A stretch of DNA of 64,000 bases. Source: Candidatus Saccharimonadota bacterium. GTDB taxonomy: Bacteria > Patescibacteriota > Saccharimonadia > Saccharimonadales > Saccharimonadaceae. The notes under the pieces were generated by a model. It did no database searches, was not told the origin of the DNA, and saw nothing but the letters and a program-made list of their open reading frames with translations. Of this stretch, positions 50,130 through 58,858 are shown piece by piece. The stretch spans positions 1 through 64,000 of the forward strand of contig JAECRG010000002.1 of the NCBI GenBank assembly GCA_015999875.1, in the 5' to 3' direction. The translations under genes were made by a program, and so were the position numbers. Within the stretch, counting starts at the first letter, position 1. Each line of letters starts with the position of its first letter.

Positions 50130-51734
50130 ATGAGTAAATCACCGAGCTCTATTGATGGATTTGTGCCACGTAATCGTGGCACTGCTGTAGTTAAGCAACC
50201 AAGTCAGGGTCAGCAACAACCAACTCGAAAGAGTCGTACTCAGCGACCGGCTGCATCAATTGCACAGCCGCAACGTCCACGTGTGGGTGTGAACCGCAGT
50301 GAAATTGACGACTCGCTCAAAGAGATTGATGAGCCTGAGCGAGATGTAAAAGGTCGTGTCAAGAAAACACCCGAACAAAAAGCTCGACGCAAAAAGATTA
50401 TCAAGCGAGTACTTATCGCACTGCTTATCATTGTCGTGGCTATCGGTGGCTATGTAGGTATCAAGGCTGCTATAGCAGGAAGTAAGGCGTTTAGGGGCAA
50501 TATATTTGATTTTGTCCAAAAGGCACCGCTTAAGATGGACGAAAATGGTCGCTCGAATGTGTTGATTGTTGGTACGTCAGAAGATAGCGAAGGTGGTACG
50601 CATCCTGGTGGGAATCTCACAGACTCTATCATGGTATTGAGCCTTGATCAGAACAAAAAGAATGCATATATGATTAGTATGCCTCGTGATATGTGGGTTA
50701 AGCTCGACGAGCCGTGTGATGTAGGGTATGAGTCGAAGATCAACGCTGTGTATATGTGTGGCTCAGAGGATGGGCAAGACGAAGCGGCTGGAGTGAAGGC
50801 ACTGCAAAACAAGGTCGGAGAAGTGTTTGGGCTTGACTTGCAATACTATGTGCATGTCAACAACACTGTCGTAAAGGATGCTGTGGATGCGGTCGGCGGG
50901 GTGAGTGTGAAGGTTGAGAGTGAAGACCCTCGAGGTATTTACGATCCGAACTTTGATTGGCAATGTAATCATCAGTGTCACATGGTAGATTACAAAAATG
51001 GTGAAGTCGCACAGATGGATGGTGAGCATGCACTCGCATTTGCTCGTGCACGTAACGCCGCTGGCGGGTATGGTTTGCCAAACGGAAACTTTGACCGTGA
51101 GAAAAACCAACAAAAGGTGATGCGTGCTCTACAGGAAAAAGCTATTAGTGCGGGTACTCTGACGAATATCGGCAAAGTGACAAGTCTGATAGATGCATTC
51201 GGTAATAATTTACGCACGAACTTTGAGATCAAAGAAATACGAACACTCGCGGATCTTGGCCAGGTGATTAACGGTGATAAGCTGCAATCTGTAAGTCTCA
51301 CGAAAGAGGGTGAGATGGTGGTGACGACTGGCAATGTGTCAGGTCAAAGTGTCGTGCGTCCAATTGATGGGATCTATGACTACAGTGGTATTCAGCAGTA
51401 TATCAAGAAACAGATTAATAGTGATGCAGTGACAAAAGAAGCGGCAGAAGTTGTCGTGCTTAATGGATCAGGAATAGCTGGCGCAGCCCAGATTGAAGCA
51501 GATAAGCTTGGTGACAAAGGTTTTATGGTGGGCGCAACTGACAATGCTCCCGCGGGTGAGTACGGTAAAGTAAAAATATATCAAATTGGCAATGGTAACT
51601 CAGCTACAAAAGCTCGACTCGAAAAAATCTACGGAGTGAAGGTTACGGCGGGTGATCCACCGGTACTCGTAGGAGAGACTACTAAATTTGTAGTGGTTGT
51701 TGGAACGATCGCAAACAGCCGCGCAGCACAGTAA
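50130..51734 (+). CDS. LytR-CpsA-Psr (LCP) family glycopolymer ligase
   Basis: A 534-residue protein. A basic Pro/Gln-rich cytoplasmic N-terminus of about 90 residues precedes one membrane helix (about 93-113). The LCP domain follows: NVLIVGTSEDSEGGTHPGGNLTDSIMVLSLD, ISMPRDMWV, and MDGEHALAFARARN carry the conserved Asp and Arg residues that bind polyprenyl pyrophosphate. A C-terminal LytR_C domain spans about 435-525 (AEVVVLNGSGIAGAAQIEADKL). Such enzymes attach teichoic acids or capsules to peptidoglycan. Its lipid substrate would come from UppS. Confidence 0.93.
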   Translation: MSKSPSSIDGFVPRNRGTAVVKQPSQGQQQPTRKSRTQRPAASIAQPQRPRVGVNRSEIDDSLKEIDEPERDVKGRVKKTPEQKARRKKIIKRVLIALLIIVVAIGGYVGIKAAIAGSKAFRGNIFDFVQKAPLKMDENGRSNVLIVGTSEDSEGGTHPGGNLTDSIMVLSLDQNKKNAYMISMPRDMWVKLDEPCDVGYESKINAVYMCGSEDGQDEAAGVKALQNKVGEVFGLDLQYYVHVNNTVVKDAVDAVGGVSVKVESEDPRGIYDPNFDWQCNHQCHMVDYKNGEVAQMDGEHALAFARARNAAGGYGLPNGNFDREKNQQKVMRALQEKAISAGTLTNIGKVTSLIDAFGNNLRTNFEIKEIRTLADLGQVINGDKLQSVSLTKEGEMVVTTGNVSGQSVVRPIDGIYDYSGIQQYIKKQINSDAVTKEAAEVVVLNGSGIAGAAQIEADKLGDKGFMVGATDNAPAGEYGKVKIYQIGNGNSATKARLEKIYGVKVTAGDPPVLVGETTKFVVVVGTIANSRAAQ

Positions 51735-51742
51735 ATCTGTGC

Positions 51743-51748
51743 TACAAT
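51743..51748 (+). promoter_or_regulatory. -10 box of the 261-residue membrane protein gene
   Basis: TACAAT, 12 bases from the ATG, giving a leader of about 6 nt. Confidence 0.45.
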
Positions 51749-51760
51749 GAGACAAGATAT

Positions 51761-52546
51761 ATGGAATTTCTGAAGGCATCACGACGAAAAAGTCTATTGA
51801 GTGAAATGCTTCATGCAGTGCTCAATATTGCGCTGGCAACAGCTATATTTGTGCTTGTTTTTGTGGGGTCTACGCCACTGGCACTCGCGCTAGTACTTGT
51901 GAGTAAATGGCGTATTCTTGCTGTTCGTCCACGATACTGGTGGGCAAATATACTCGCGAATATAGTCGATCTTGCAGTGAGTCTTAGTACGGTTGTACTG
52001 CTATATTTGGCTGGGACGAGCGGTCTATACGGTCTCACACTACAAGTGGCTATTGCTGCGCTCTATGCAGTGTGGCTTATTGCCATCAAACCTCGTTCTA
52101 GTCAGCGATGGATTGTTGCGCAGGCAGGGGTAAGCTTGTTTATAGGTGTATGGGCTGTCATGGCAATTTCGTATGTGTTACCACTTGCTGTCGTGGTATT
52201 AGCGATTTATGTTATCGGCTATGGTGCCGCTAGGCATGTATTGGTTTCTCGAGAAGAAGACCAGCCCTCTCTGCTTGCAATGTTGTTTGGCCTATTTGTG
52301 GCAGAGATTGCGTGGGTTTCCTACCATTGGACCGTGGCATACGGGACTTCTATTCTAGGGGAGCTTAAGTTGCCTCAGGTAACCTTGGTTATCTCACTTG
52401 TCGGGTTCTTGGCGGTGCGCCTGTATTCTATTCACACGAGTGGGCGTTCACTGCGATCAGCCGAAGCTGTCGCGCCAAGTATATTTGTGTCTGTTGTTAT
52501 TCTTGTGCTTGTACTGTTTTTTAGCGCAGGTGCGGGTATAATCTAA
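51761..52546 (+). CDS. Multi-pass membrane protein, unknown
   Basis: A 261-residue hydrophobic protein with about eight predicted transmembrane helices and very short loops. It starts MEFLKASRRKSLLSEML, with a basic cytoplasmic N-terminus. A mid-protein cytoplasmic loop has VSREEDQPS. No recognised signature. It lies between the LCP ligase and htrA genes, so an envelope role is likely. No Shine-Dalgarno; the start is 12 bases after a -10 box. Confidence 0.65.
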   Translation: MEFLKASRRKSLLSEMLHAVLNIALATAIFVLVFVGSTPLALALVLVSKWRILAVRPRYWWANILANIVDLAVSLSTVVLLYLAGTSGLYGLTLQVAIAALYAVWLIAIKPRSSQRWIVAQAGVSLFIGVWAVMAISYVLPLAVVVLAIYVIGYGAARHVLVSREEDQPSLLAMLFGLFVAEIAWVSYHWTVAYGTSILGELKLPQVTLVISLVGFLAVRLYSIHTSGRSLRSAEAVAPSIFVSVVILVLVLFFSAGAGII

Positions 52547-52568
52547 GTTAGCTCTCAGAAAAACAAGC

Positions 52569-52574
52569 TACAAT
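52569..52574 (+). promoter_or_regulatory. -10 box of htrA
   Basis: TACAAT, 10 bases from the ATG; leader about 4 nt. Confidence 0.45.
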
Positions 52575-52584
52575 TAGGGGTATT

Positions 52585-53838
52585 ATGGAACGACACACTT
52601 CTCACAAACAACCAGTTACGCCTCCACCAAAGACTAAACCGCCCCGACAGCATGGTCATGTACTTCACCGTATAGCTCTACTGACAGGTGTGTTTCTACT
52701 CGCGCTTGCTGGCGGTGGAGTAGGCGCATGGGTTGTCACACGGTACGGGGACTCTCCTCAACTTGGCATTATGCAGACAGAGGATGGGAATGTACTCCGA
52801 TCTCAATCAGAACAAGATATCTCTCAGGTCGTAAGCCGTGTTTCCCCTAGTGTTATATCGATCTCAACCAATGTCGAGAATCGCGGCAGAATCGTAGGTC
52901 AAGGAGCGGGCACCGGTGTAATAGTGAGTAAGGACGGCTACGTGATGACAAATAATCATGTGATCGATGGAGCGAGTGCGGTTGCTGTCACGACATCAAG
53001 CGGTGATATCTATGACAATGTGAAGGTCATCGGGTCTGATCCGCTCAACGACATTGCATTTTTGAAGATTTCGGGAGTGAACGATTTGCCTGCAGCAACG
53101 CTCGGAGAATCTAGCACGCTCAAAATTGGACAGAATGTGTTCGCGGTGGGTAATTCGTTGGGTGAATACAAAAATACTGTGACGAGCGGCATTGTCTCTG
53201 GCCTTAACCGACCTGTTACTGCATCGTCAGGTGACGGCGAAGGTACTGAGTCTCTCTCTGGACTGATTCAGACGGATGCTGCTATCAATCCAGGCAACTC
53301 GGGTGGCCCACTCGTGAACAGCTCGGGTCAGGTAATTGGTATCAACACGGCAGTCGCCAGTGATGCGCAGGGTATCGGTTTCGCTATACCTATCAACGCA
53401 ACCAAGGGTGTACTTGCGAGTGTAATCGAAAAAGGTAAAGTGGAGCGTGCATATATTGGCGTACGCTACGTCGATATCACCCCGGCGATCGCTAAAGAAC
53501 GTAAGCTTGGTGTCAAAGAAGGTGCATTGGTTCTTGGTGACGAAGCAACACCTGCGGTTGTTGTCGGTGGTCCTGCTGATAACGCAGGTATCAAGAGCGG
53601 CGATATCATAACTAAGATAGGCGATATGACTGTTGGTCAAGCTGGCGGTATCACGAGTATTATAGGCCAATACCAACCCGGAGATACGGTAGAGGTGACA
53701 TACTTACGCGGCGGTAAAGAAGCGACCACAAAAGTGACGCTCGCCAAATACGATGACTCATCGGCCACTACGCAATCTGCACAACCCCAAGAAGAGTCAC
53801 AGCAATCAGTAAACCCTCGTAGCTTGTTCGGTTTCTAG
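52585..53838 (+). CDS. htrA: HtrA/DegP-type serine protease
   Basis: A 417-residue membrane-anchored protease for extracytoplasmic protein quality control. One transmembrane helix (about 31-50). Trypsin-like domain with triad His125 (TNNHVIDG), Asp156 (NDIAFLKI) and Ser239 (NPGNSGGPLVNSSG). One PDZ domain (about 285-390). The Ser/Gln-rich C-terminal tail is short. It sits with the LCP ligase and envelope genes. The stop overlaps that of the convergent prmC by 4 bases with no terminator between. Confidence 0.95.
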   Translation: MERHTSHKQPVTPPPKTKPPRQHGHVLHRIALLTGVFLLALAGGGVGAWVVTRYGDSPQLGIMQTEDGNVLRSQSEQDISQVVSRVSPSVISISTNVENRGRIVGQGAGTGVIVSKDGYVMTNNHVIDGASAVAVTTSSGDIYDNVKVIGSDPLNDIAFLKISGVNDLPAATLGESSTLKIGQNVFAVGNSLGEYKNTVTSGIVSGLNRPVTASSGDGEGTESLSGLIQTDAAINPGNSGGPLVNSSGQVIGINTAVASDAQGIGFAIPINATKGVLASVIEKGKVERAYIGVRYVDITPAIAKERKLGVKEGALVLGDEATPAVVVGGPADNAGIKSGDIITKIGDMTVGQAGGITSIIGQYQPGDTVEVTYLRGGKEATTKVTLAKYDDSSATTQSAQPQEESQQSVNPRSLFGF

Positions 53839-54650
53839 TGCTTGGCTAGTCCAACTATATAATCGCGTTTTCCAATTTCGCTCAGCCCTTGTTGCTGGGC
53901 GATTTTGATGATCGCTGCGTGTTGGGTAGGATCTGCTTCGAGGAGTGCGGTGCCGCCAGGATTGAGCCAGCGCGTGAGCTGTGGAACTAACTGATTGATA
54001 AGCCGGAGACCATGATCTGCGGCAAACAACGCATGGGCTGGCTCGTGACGTATTTCTGGTGATGTGTCGTCCCAGGTTTGGTCTACGTACGGCAGATTTG
54101 CTAGGACGTAGTCGACGGCGAATGCCTGGTGATCGAGCAAATTGTCGCGCTGAGTGTGCACAGTCGCGCGGAGCGCTGTAGCGTTACGCTTGGCTAGTAC
54201 TAGGGCCTTAGCGTCTATATCAGTAAGAGTCACATCTAGATGTGGTCGTTCAAGTTTGGCGGTGATGCCGAGGATCCCCGAGCCCGTGCCGACGTCGATG
54301 AGACGTTTTGGGGTAATTTCTTCGGAGGTGAGCTCTAGCAGCCACTCGATCATGATTTCGGATTCTGGGCGTGGTATCAGTACACTTGGTGATACAGTGA
54401 AGCGTCTGCCGTAGAATTCTTTGTGACCAGTGATGTAGGCGAGAGGTACGCGTTCAAGCCTGAGGTCAAGTCGAGCATTTGCTATGTCGTAGCGACGCTC
54501 ATCGATTGTCTCGTCGAGGTGCGCATGTAAGTAGGTGCGTGCCTTGCGTAGCGTGTGGGCTAAGATTAGTTCTGCGTCGAGCCGATTTGACTCTATGCCG
54601 ACATCTTTGAGTTGTTTGGTGGCGTCACGAAGCCATTCAGAAATTGTCAT
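53835..54650 (-). CDS. prmC: Release factor glutamine methyltransferase PrmC (variant NLPY)
   Basis: A 271-residue SAM-dependent enzyme methylating the GGQ glutamine of release factors. The N-terminal helical domain contains DAELILAHTLRKARTYLHAH; the methyltransferase core has RLIDVGTGSGILGI (SAM motif I), and VPLAYITGHKEFYGRRF is the PrmC signature. The substrate motif NPPY is here NLPY (VLANLPYVD), so the second residue is altered. It lies downstream of prfA, its substrate, in the common pairing. The ATG is 9 bases after CATACT on the complement. Confidence 0.92.
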   Translation of the reverse strand: MTISEWLRDATKQLKDVGIESNRLDAELILAHTLRKARTYLHAHLDETIDERRYDIANARLDLRLERVPLAYITGHKEFYGRRFTVSPSVLIPRPESEIMIEWLLELTSEEITPKRLIDVGTGSGILGITAKLERPHLDVTLTDIDAKALVLAKRNATALRATVHTQRDNLLDHQAFAVDYVLANLPYVDQTWDDTSPEIRHEPAHALFAADHGLRLINQLVPQLTRWLNPGGTALLEADPTQHAAIIKIAQQQGLSEIGKRDYIVGLAKH

Positions 54651-54735
54651 ATCTGTAATAGTATGGCAAATATTGCTAAAAATAGCAATTTATGACGTAA
54701 TTATTTAGAGCGTAGAGTACTGGCGTAAGCGCTGA

Positions 54736-55803
54736 CTATTGGGCGTTTTGTGCTTTGAGCTCACGCTCGTATGCTTGTAGTTTCTCAGCGATGTCATCGA
54801 TACGACCATCCAGCGCCTGTGGGATGCCTGAGCGGCTGTAGCCGATACGGTGATCGGTGATGCGATCTTGGGGAAAGTTGTAGGTACGAATTTTTTCACT
54901 GCGATCACCAGAGCCGATGAGGTTTCGACGCTCGGCCGTAAGCTTGGCATTATCTGCGTCGATTTTCTGCTGGAGAAGGCGAGAGCGCAGTACGCTCATA
55001 GCTTTTTCTTTATTCTTAAGCTGAGACTTTTCATCTTGATTGGTGACTACAAGGCCTGTAGGTAGGTAGGTGATGCGTACCGCAGAGTCTGTAGTGTTGA
55101 CGCTTTGGCCGCCATGACCGCCAGCGCGATAGACATCAATCTTGAGGTCGTTTGCGTGAATTTCAATATCGGTCTCTTCTGCCTCTGGTAATACGGCTAC
55201 GGTGACAGTACTGGTGTGGATACGGCCTTGGCTCTCAGTAGTAGGGACGCGTTGCACGCGGTGTACACCAGACTCAAATTTCAGGATAGAGTACGGTGAG
55301 TCGCCTTTGATGCTAAATACGACTTCTTTATAGCCGCCAGTATCATTGGCGCTTTCGCTGATTAGCTCTGTCTTAAGCCCGTGTGTTTCGCAGTAGCGCA
55401 GATACATGCGATAGAGCTCGGCCGCAAAGAGACTAGCCTCATCACCACCTGCACCTGCGCGGATTTCCATAATGACGTTTTTCTCGTCATTTGGATCTTT
55501 CGGCGTGAGCATGACAAAAAGCTCTTCGTCGAGTTTCGCAAGTTCCGCTTCACTATCGGCAACCTCTTGCTTCGCAAGCTCGGCGAGCTCATCGTTGCCA
55601 CTGGCAAGCTCTTTTGCTTCGACGATATTCTGCGTGAGTTGCTCGCGACGCTTGGCAAGGGCTATGAGCGCCTCTAGCTCGGAGAAGCGTTTGTTTTTGC
55701 TACTGAACTGAGGGTCTGAATAAGCCTCGGGTGTGGCGAGAAAGTCCCTGAGCGTATCATATTCGGTAGTAAGCGCGGCAAGATCAAGATTTATTTGTGA
55801 CAT
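54736..55803 (-). CDS. prfA: Peptide chain release factor 1
   Basis: A 355-residue RF1 that terminates at UAA and UAG. Catalytic GGQ in [20 protein letters not shown], the class I core [15 protein letters not shown], and the codon-recognition region around [20 protein letters not shown] (RF1 has PxT here). A full-length protein. The ATG lies 8 bases after TACAAT (55812-55817 on the complement) with no Shine-Dalgarno. Many genes here end in UGA, so RF2 must exist elsewhere. Confidence 0.97.
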   Translation of the reverse strand: MSQINLDLAALTTEYDTLRDFLATPEAYSDPQFSSKNKRFSELEALIALAKRREQLTQNIVEAKELASGNDELAELAKQEVADSEAELAKLDEELFVMLTPKDPNDEKNVIMEIRAGAGGDEASLFAAELYRMYLRYCETHGLKTELISESANDTGGYKEVVFSIKGDSPYSILKFESGVHRVQRVPTTESQGRIHTSTVTVAVLPEAEETDIEIHANDLKIDVYRAGGHGGQSVNTTDSAVRITYLPTGLVVTNQDEKSQLKNKEKAMSVLRSRLLQQKIDADNAKLTAERRNLIGSGDRSEKIRTYNFPQDRITDHRIGYSRSGIPQALDGRIDDIAEKLQAYERELKAQNAQ

Positions 55804-55811
55804 TATCTAAT

Positions 55812-55817
55812 ATTGTA
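55812..55817 (-). promoter_or_regulatory. -10 box of prfA, nearly leaderless
   Basis: TACAAT on the complement, 8 bases from the ATG at 55803. Confidence 0.5.
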
Positions 55818-55856
55818 ACAGGATTTAGCTTTTTTTAACAGTAGTGGTGAAGTGGT

Positions 55857-56399
55857 CTAGTGCTTTCGAAGAGCTTTGTTGACAAACAAGAGCACGCTAC
55901 TTGTCATAAGCAGAAAATACGAAAAGAAAAGCGCCATATCCATGACAGCCAATGAGCTCGGTATGAACAGTTGGAGCGTTTCCAGGCTTGGAAATGGAGG
56001 TTGGCCGTTAATCTTTAGTAAGATACATATAAATACGCAGCTGATAGAGGCGATGTTGAACAGCTTTAGGTAGAACCATCCAGTATTGTTATCGCGTAGC
56101 GTGACGCGTCGGGCAGTCTGGAATGCAAATAGCATAAATAACAGAACCCCTGCAACGTAAATCGCACTAAGTGCATAGTAGACGATTTTGCCAAAATCGA
56201 GTATCTCTTGTGGGCGTGTGTTGGTAGGTCTCACGTCCCCAAGAAGTGCCATGCCTGCTATGAAGTATATACCAGGAACGAATACAAGAATGCTGATTAA
56301 ACTGAGCACTGAAAAGCAAAGTGAGATTGCCTGCCGTGACATTGACGTGTCCTCTGGGATATTTTCATCGTCGGACTGTTGGTTTTCTGGTTTTTCCAT
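55857..56399 (-). CDS. Four-helix membrane protein, unknown
   Basis: A 180-residue protein beginning MEKPENQQSDDENIPED (acidic cytoplasmic tail) with four hydrophobic helices: SLCFSVLSLISILVFVPGIY, YYALSAIYVAGVLLFMLF, LFNIASISCVFICILL and a C-terminal FFSYFLLMTSSVLLFV. No recognised family. The ATG is 7 bases after TATACT (56407-56412 on the complement). Two more small four-helix proteins follow at 56462 and 57052 on the same strand, each with its own -10 box; they may be diverged relatives. Confidence 0.6.
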   Translation of the reverse strand: MEKPENQQSDDENIPEDTSMSRQAISLCFSVLSLISILVFVPGIYFIAGMALLGDVRPTNTRPQEILDFGKIVYYALSAIYVAGVLLFMLFAFQTARRVTLRDNNTGWFYLKLFNIASISCVFICILLKINGQPPFPSLETLQLFIPSSLAVMDMALFFSYFLLMTSSVLLFVNKALRKH

Positions 56400-56461
56400 A
56401 GCTACAAGTATACAAGACGGAACGTGTTTTTTGTTCACTGGCGCGTGGGTAGCATCTGAGT

Positions 56462-56911
56462 TTATCTGTAGCGTGCGTAGGAAACAAGTGCGGTGATCGC
56501 TAGACCTGCAGATAAAGTTGCGCTGATGGTCGCGAGGTAGGGGCTAGCAGATACTTCTGCTAGGTTGAGACCGAAGGGCAGCGCAATGAAAAGTATCGCT
56601 AGCAAGGACGTGATCAAGGACAAGCGTGTTTTTCTCTGTTGGGGATTTGTCGCCGCACTCGTGGAGGCGTGAGTGCGCTGGTGTCGGTACCTAGCGATGG
56701 ACGCAATATAAAAACCGACAATCACAACACCGAGTATGATGGGCTCTGGTGATATTTGGCAGAATTCAAGATAGGGGTTTCTTTCGCAGTTACTGAGTTT
56801 GTAGTTGAATGTGCTCATCTGCCATGCCAGGACTATAGAGGGTAGTACTATGAAAATCCCCGCAAGTATGAGGGCTGCTTTTTGATTTGTTTGTTTTTGG
56901 TTTTCAGTCAT
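56462..56911 (-). CDS. Small multi-pass membrane protein, unknown
   Basis: A 149-residue protein starting MTENQKQTNQKAA with four hydrophobic helices: ALILAGIFIVLPSIVLAW, IILGVVIVGFYIASIA, LITSLLAILFIALPFGLNL and ATISATLSAGLAITALV. A loop with two Cys (NCERNPYLEFC) follows the first helix and may form an extracytoplasmic disulfide. Not recognised. The ATG at 56920 is too close to the TACACT box, so I prefer 56911, which is 10 bases from it. Confidence 0.55.
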   Translation of the reverse strand: MTENQKQTNQKAALILAGIFIVLPSIVLAWQMSTFNYKLSNCERNPYLEFCQISPEPIILGVVIVGFYIASIARYRHQRTHASTSAATNPQQRKTRLSLITSLLAILFIALPFGLNLAEVSASPYLATISATLSAGLAITALVSYARYR

Positions 56912-56967
56912 ATTCCACATGAGTGTACCACAGGTTGTATGTGCGTGGAATAATGTGGTGATCTTGG

Positions 56968-57060
56968 ATGGATAGACGATGCACAGAATCGAAGGTGTTG
57001 TCTGAGCTTTTTAACGGTAGTGTGCGCCGGCGAGATTACTGGCTCGTTCTTTTATTTAAG
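56968..57060 (+). pseudogene. Possible remnant of a DUF805 membrane protein
   Basis: A short plus-strand frame encodes LFNGSVRRRDYWLVLLFKLF, which fits the N-terminal DUF805 signature (F-x-G-x-x-R-R-x-Y-W followed by a helix). After about 30 codons the frame runs into sequence antisense to the next minus-strand gene and loses the pattern. I read it as a truncated relic; chance similarity is possible. Confidence 0.3.
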
Positions 57061-57633
57061 CTTTTTGGCTACTATCACTATGGTGCTGATGAAAATAACT
57101 ATCATGTACACAGCAAAATACGTTCCAATATATGTGGGCTGGCAGTGACCGGCGGAGGGGTTTTGTATACACCCAGATCCATCCATTGCGCGAGCAAATC
57201 CATCAGCGGCAAGTAGGATAAGAAAACCAAATGGGATCAATAGCCAGAGTATAACGAGAGCCACTGACATGACGGCCGTCTGTGTGGTGCGTATTGGTTG
57301 AGGGGCAGTAGGAGGGGTTGGTGTTTCTAGGTGACCTTGGTTAGTAGTTAGCTTGTGGCTGCGAATTCGTTTAAACAAGAGTATGGAGCCGATGATAAGA
57401 CAGGGCGGAATGGCAAGTAGCGAAAGGATAGCTACGATAATGATTAGCATATGAAAGTAGCCAATCAGCGGAGAGGCCGGGGTATTATACATCTGCGAGA
57501 GTAGTGTACTAGCCAGTAGAGCAAGGGCTAGTGATAATACCGGTGATATTATAAGTAGAATGGGTGATCTAAGATTTTTAGGAAATCGTTTTGTTGTCTG
57601 TACTGATGTTTGTGGTTTGGGTGTTTCTTCCAT
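57052..57633 (-). CDS. Four-helix membrane protein, unknown
   Basis: A 193-residue protein starting MEETPKPQTSVQTTKRF. Two N-terminal helices (LLIISPVLSLALALLASTLL and MLIIIVAILSLLAIPPCLII), a Thr/Pro/Gln-rich cytoplasmic loop, and two C-terminal helices. An extracytoplasmic loop between the last two has GSGCIQNPSAGHCQP, a probable disulfide loop. Not recognised. The ATG is 8 bases after TATTAT (57642-57647 on the complement), nearly leaderless. Organisation is similar to the gene at 56462. Confidence 0.6.
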   Translation of the reverse strand: MEETPKPQTSVQTTKRFPKNLRSPILLIISPVLSLALALLASTLLSQMYNTPASPLIGYFHMLIIIVAILSLLAIPPCLIIGSILLFKRIRSHKLTTNQGHLETPTPPTAPQPIRTTQTAVMSVALVILWLLIPFGFLILLAADGFARAMDGSGCIQNPSAGHCQPTYIGTYFAVYMIVIFISTIVIVAKKLK

Positions 57634-57692
57634 GCGTACCTATAATATATCATGAAGTGACTTAGTGTGGTATTATCCGTGCGCAGTACTAA

Positions 57693-57720
57693 CAAAAACA
57701 CCCCACAAGGAGGTGCTTTT
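57693..57720 (-). terminator. Terminator of rpmE2
   Basis: On the complement: stem aaaagcacc / ggtgttttt (one G-U pair) with a T run, 17 bases after the rpmE2 stop. Confidence 0.7.
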
Positions 57721-57736
57721 GTCTTTCGTCTTACTA

Positions 57737-58066
57737 TTAGACGGCAGATTTGTCAGCTTTTTTGCTGTTTTCAGCTTTTTGCTTCTTAGCCTTGTTTGCC
57801 AAAGCTTGTTTGCGCTCTTCGGCTTTTGCGAAGCGTGCTTTGAAGCGATCGACACGACCTTCGGTGTCGATAATCTTCTCTTCACCAGTAAAGAACGGGT
57901 GACTGGCACTAGAAATGTGCACTTTTACGAGAGGGTAGTCGTTGCCGTCTTCCCATTTTACTGTGTCCTTAGTTGGCGCTGTAGAGCGGGTCAAGAACGA
58001 AAACCCTGCAACTTCGTCGCTAAATACGACAAGTCGGTAGTTCGTAGGGTGTATACTGCTTTTCAT
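57737..58066 (-). CDS. rpmE2: 50S ribosomal protein L31 type B (zinc-independent)
   Basis: A 109-residue bL31. [29 protein letters not shown] and [34 protein letters not shown] match the type B (C-minus) form, which lacks the CxxC zinc motif. A Lys/Ala/Glu-rich tail extends it by about 25 residues. In other bacteria type B L31 replaces the zinc form under zinc starvation. It has a good promoter with a palindrome in the spacer. The ATG is 9 bases after the -10 box. Confidence 0.93.
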   Translation of the reverse strand: MKSSIHPTNYRLVVFSDEVAGFSFLTRSTAPTKDTVKWEDGNDYPLVKVHISSASHPFFTGEEKIIDTEGRVDRFKARFAKAEERKQALANKAKKQKAENSKKADKSAV

Positions 58067-58075
58067 ATCTGAACC

Positions 58076-58104
58076 ATATTACCAGATACCAGTATCTATG
58101 TAAA
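58076..58104 (-). promoter_or_regulatory. Promoter of rpmE2 with palindromic spacer
   Basis: On the complement: -35 TTTACA (58099-58104), 17-base spacer, -10 TAATAT (58076-58081). The spacer contains agatac-ca-gtatct on the plus strand (58084-58097), a perfect 6-bp inverted repeat that could be an operator. Confidence 0.65.
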
Positions 58105-58108
58105 GACT

Positions 58109-58702
58109 CTATCTGAGTACTCGGCGAGTAGAGTTGTGAGGGTGGGCACGGTGACGAGGGAGTAGGCGACCATGCACTTGTCGGTAAGTGCGTCCATCGG
58201 GTTGAATAACCTTGGCGCCGGGCTCAGGCTGGGGCTCATCGACAGGTGTCTTGGGCGCTTTTACGTGGCTGGAGTGTTGGCGCATTTTATGGCGACGAGT
58301 GTGTTCGGCACTGAGTTTGTTGCGCATCTTTTCGATTGCCCGAGCAGAGTCTGCGTTTTGGGCCATGCGCTTGAAGCCTTCATCTAGAGTAGAAAGGTCG
58401 GCATCACTGAGGTCTTCAAGGCCAACATATTGTGTACGAGCACCTGTGGCGCGGATAAGCTCGTCGAGCTTGATTTGTACGGCTTTGCCATCACGGTTTT
58501 GAGTATTCTGGATGAGAAACACCATCAAGAAGGTGACGATCGTAGTACCTGTATTTATGACAAGTTGCCAGGTATCAGAAAAGTTAAAGAGTGGTCCGGT
58601 GATAGACCAGATTAAGACTACGGCTACCGCAAGCAAAAAGACTGTTGCCGTCCCGGCTAAATTGGAAACTCGTGTCGCTGCCCGACGAAACGCATCTTTC
58701 AT
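58109..58702 (-). CDS. Low-affinity iron permease family (PF04120-like) membrane protein
   Basis: A 197-residue protein. Two transmembrane helices (TATVFLLAVAVVLIWSITGPLF and LVINTGTTIVTFLMVFLIQ) are followed by the family signature NTQNRDGKAVQIKLDELIRA and a helix EDLSDADLSTLDEGFKRM. The C-terminal third is long, basic and rich in His, Arg and Pro, an unusual addition. Despite the name, transport activity of bacterial members is not established. Start at MKDAFRRAATR (58702), 7 bases after TATAAG on the complement; a longer frame to 58777 is rejected. Confidence 0.8.
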   Translation of the reverse strand: MKDAFRRAATRVSNLAGTATVFLLAVAVVLIWSITGPLFNFSDTWQLVINTGTTIVTFLMVFLIQNTQNRDGKAVQIKLDELIRATGARTQYVGLEDLSDADLSTLDEGFKRMAQNADSARAIEKMRNKLSAEHTRRHKMRQHSSHVKAPKTPVDEPQPEPGAKVIQPDGRTYRQVHGRLLPRHRAHPHNSTRRVLR

Positions 58703-58803
58703 GGTTATGCTTATAGTAGCGCATCTATCTGTATTGCACCAGGCTTTTTGTAAAACAATGCTATGAGTAGTGGGCATTTACCTGCGTGGTACAAAGAAGA
58801 AGT

Positions 58804-58832
58804 TTGACCCCTGGGGATATCTCTGTTATATT
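58804..58832 (+). promoter_or_regulatory. Promoter of rpsB-tsf
   Basis: -35 TTGACC (58804-58809), 17-base spacer, -10 TATATT (58827-58832); leader about 75 bases. Confidence 0.75.
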
Positions 58833-58858
58833 AGAAAAGTAATTAATTTAACGACACA

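Noticed and set aside
29958-56995. 14-base sequence shared in inverse orientation (near 29959 and 56976)
   Set aside because: A match of this length is expected by chance in 64 kb; flanks do not match.
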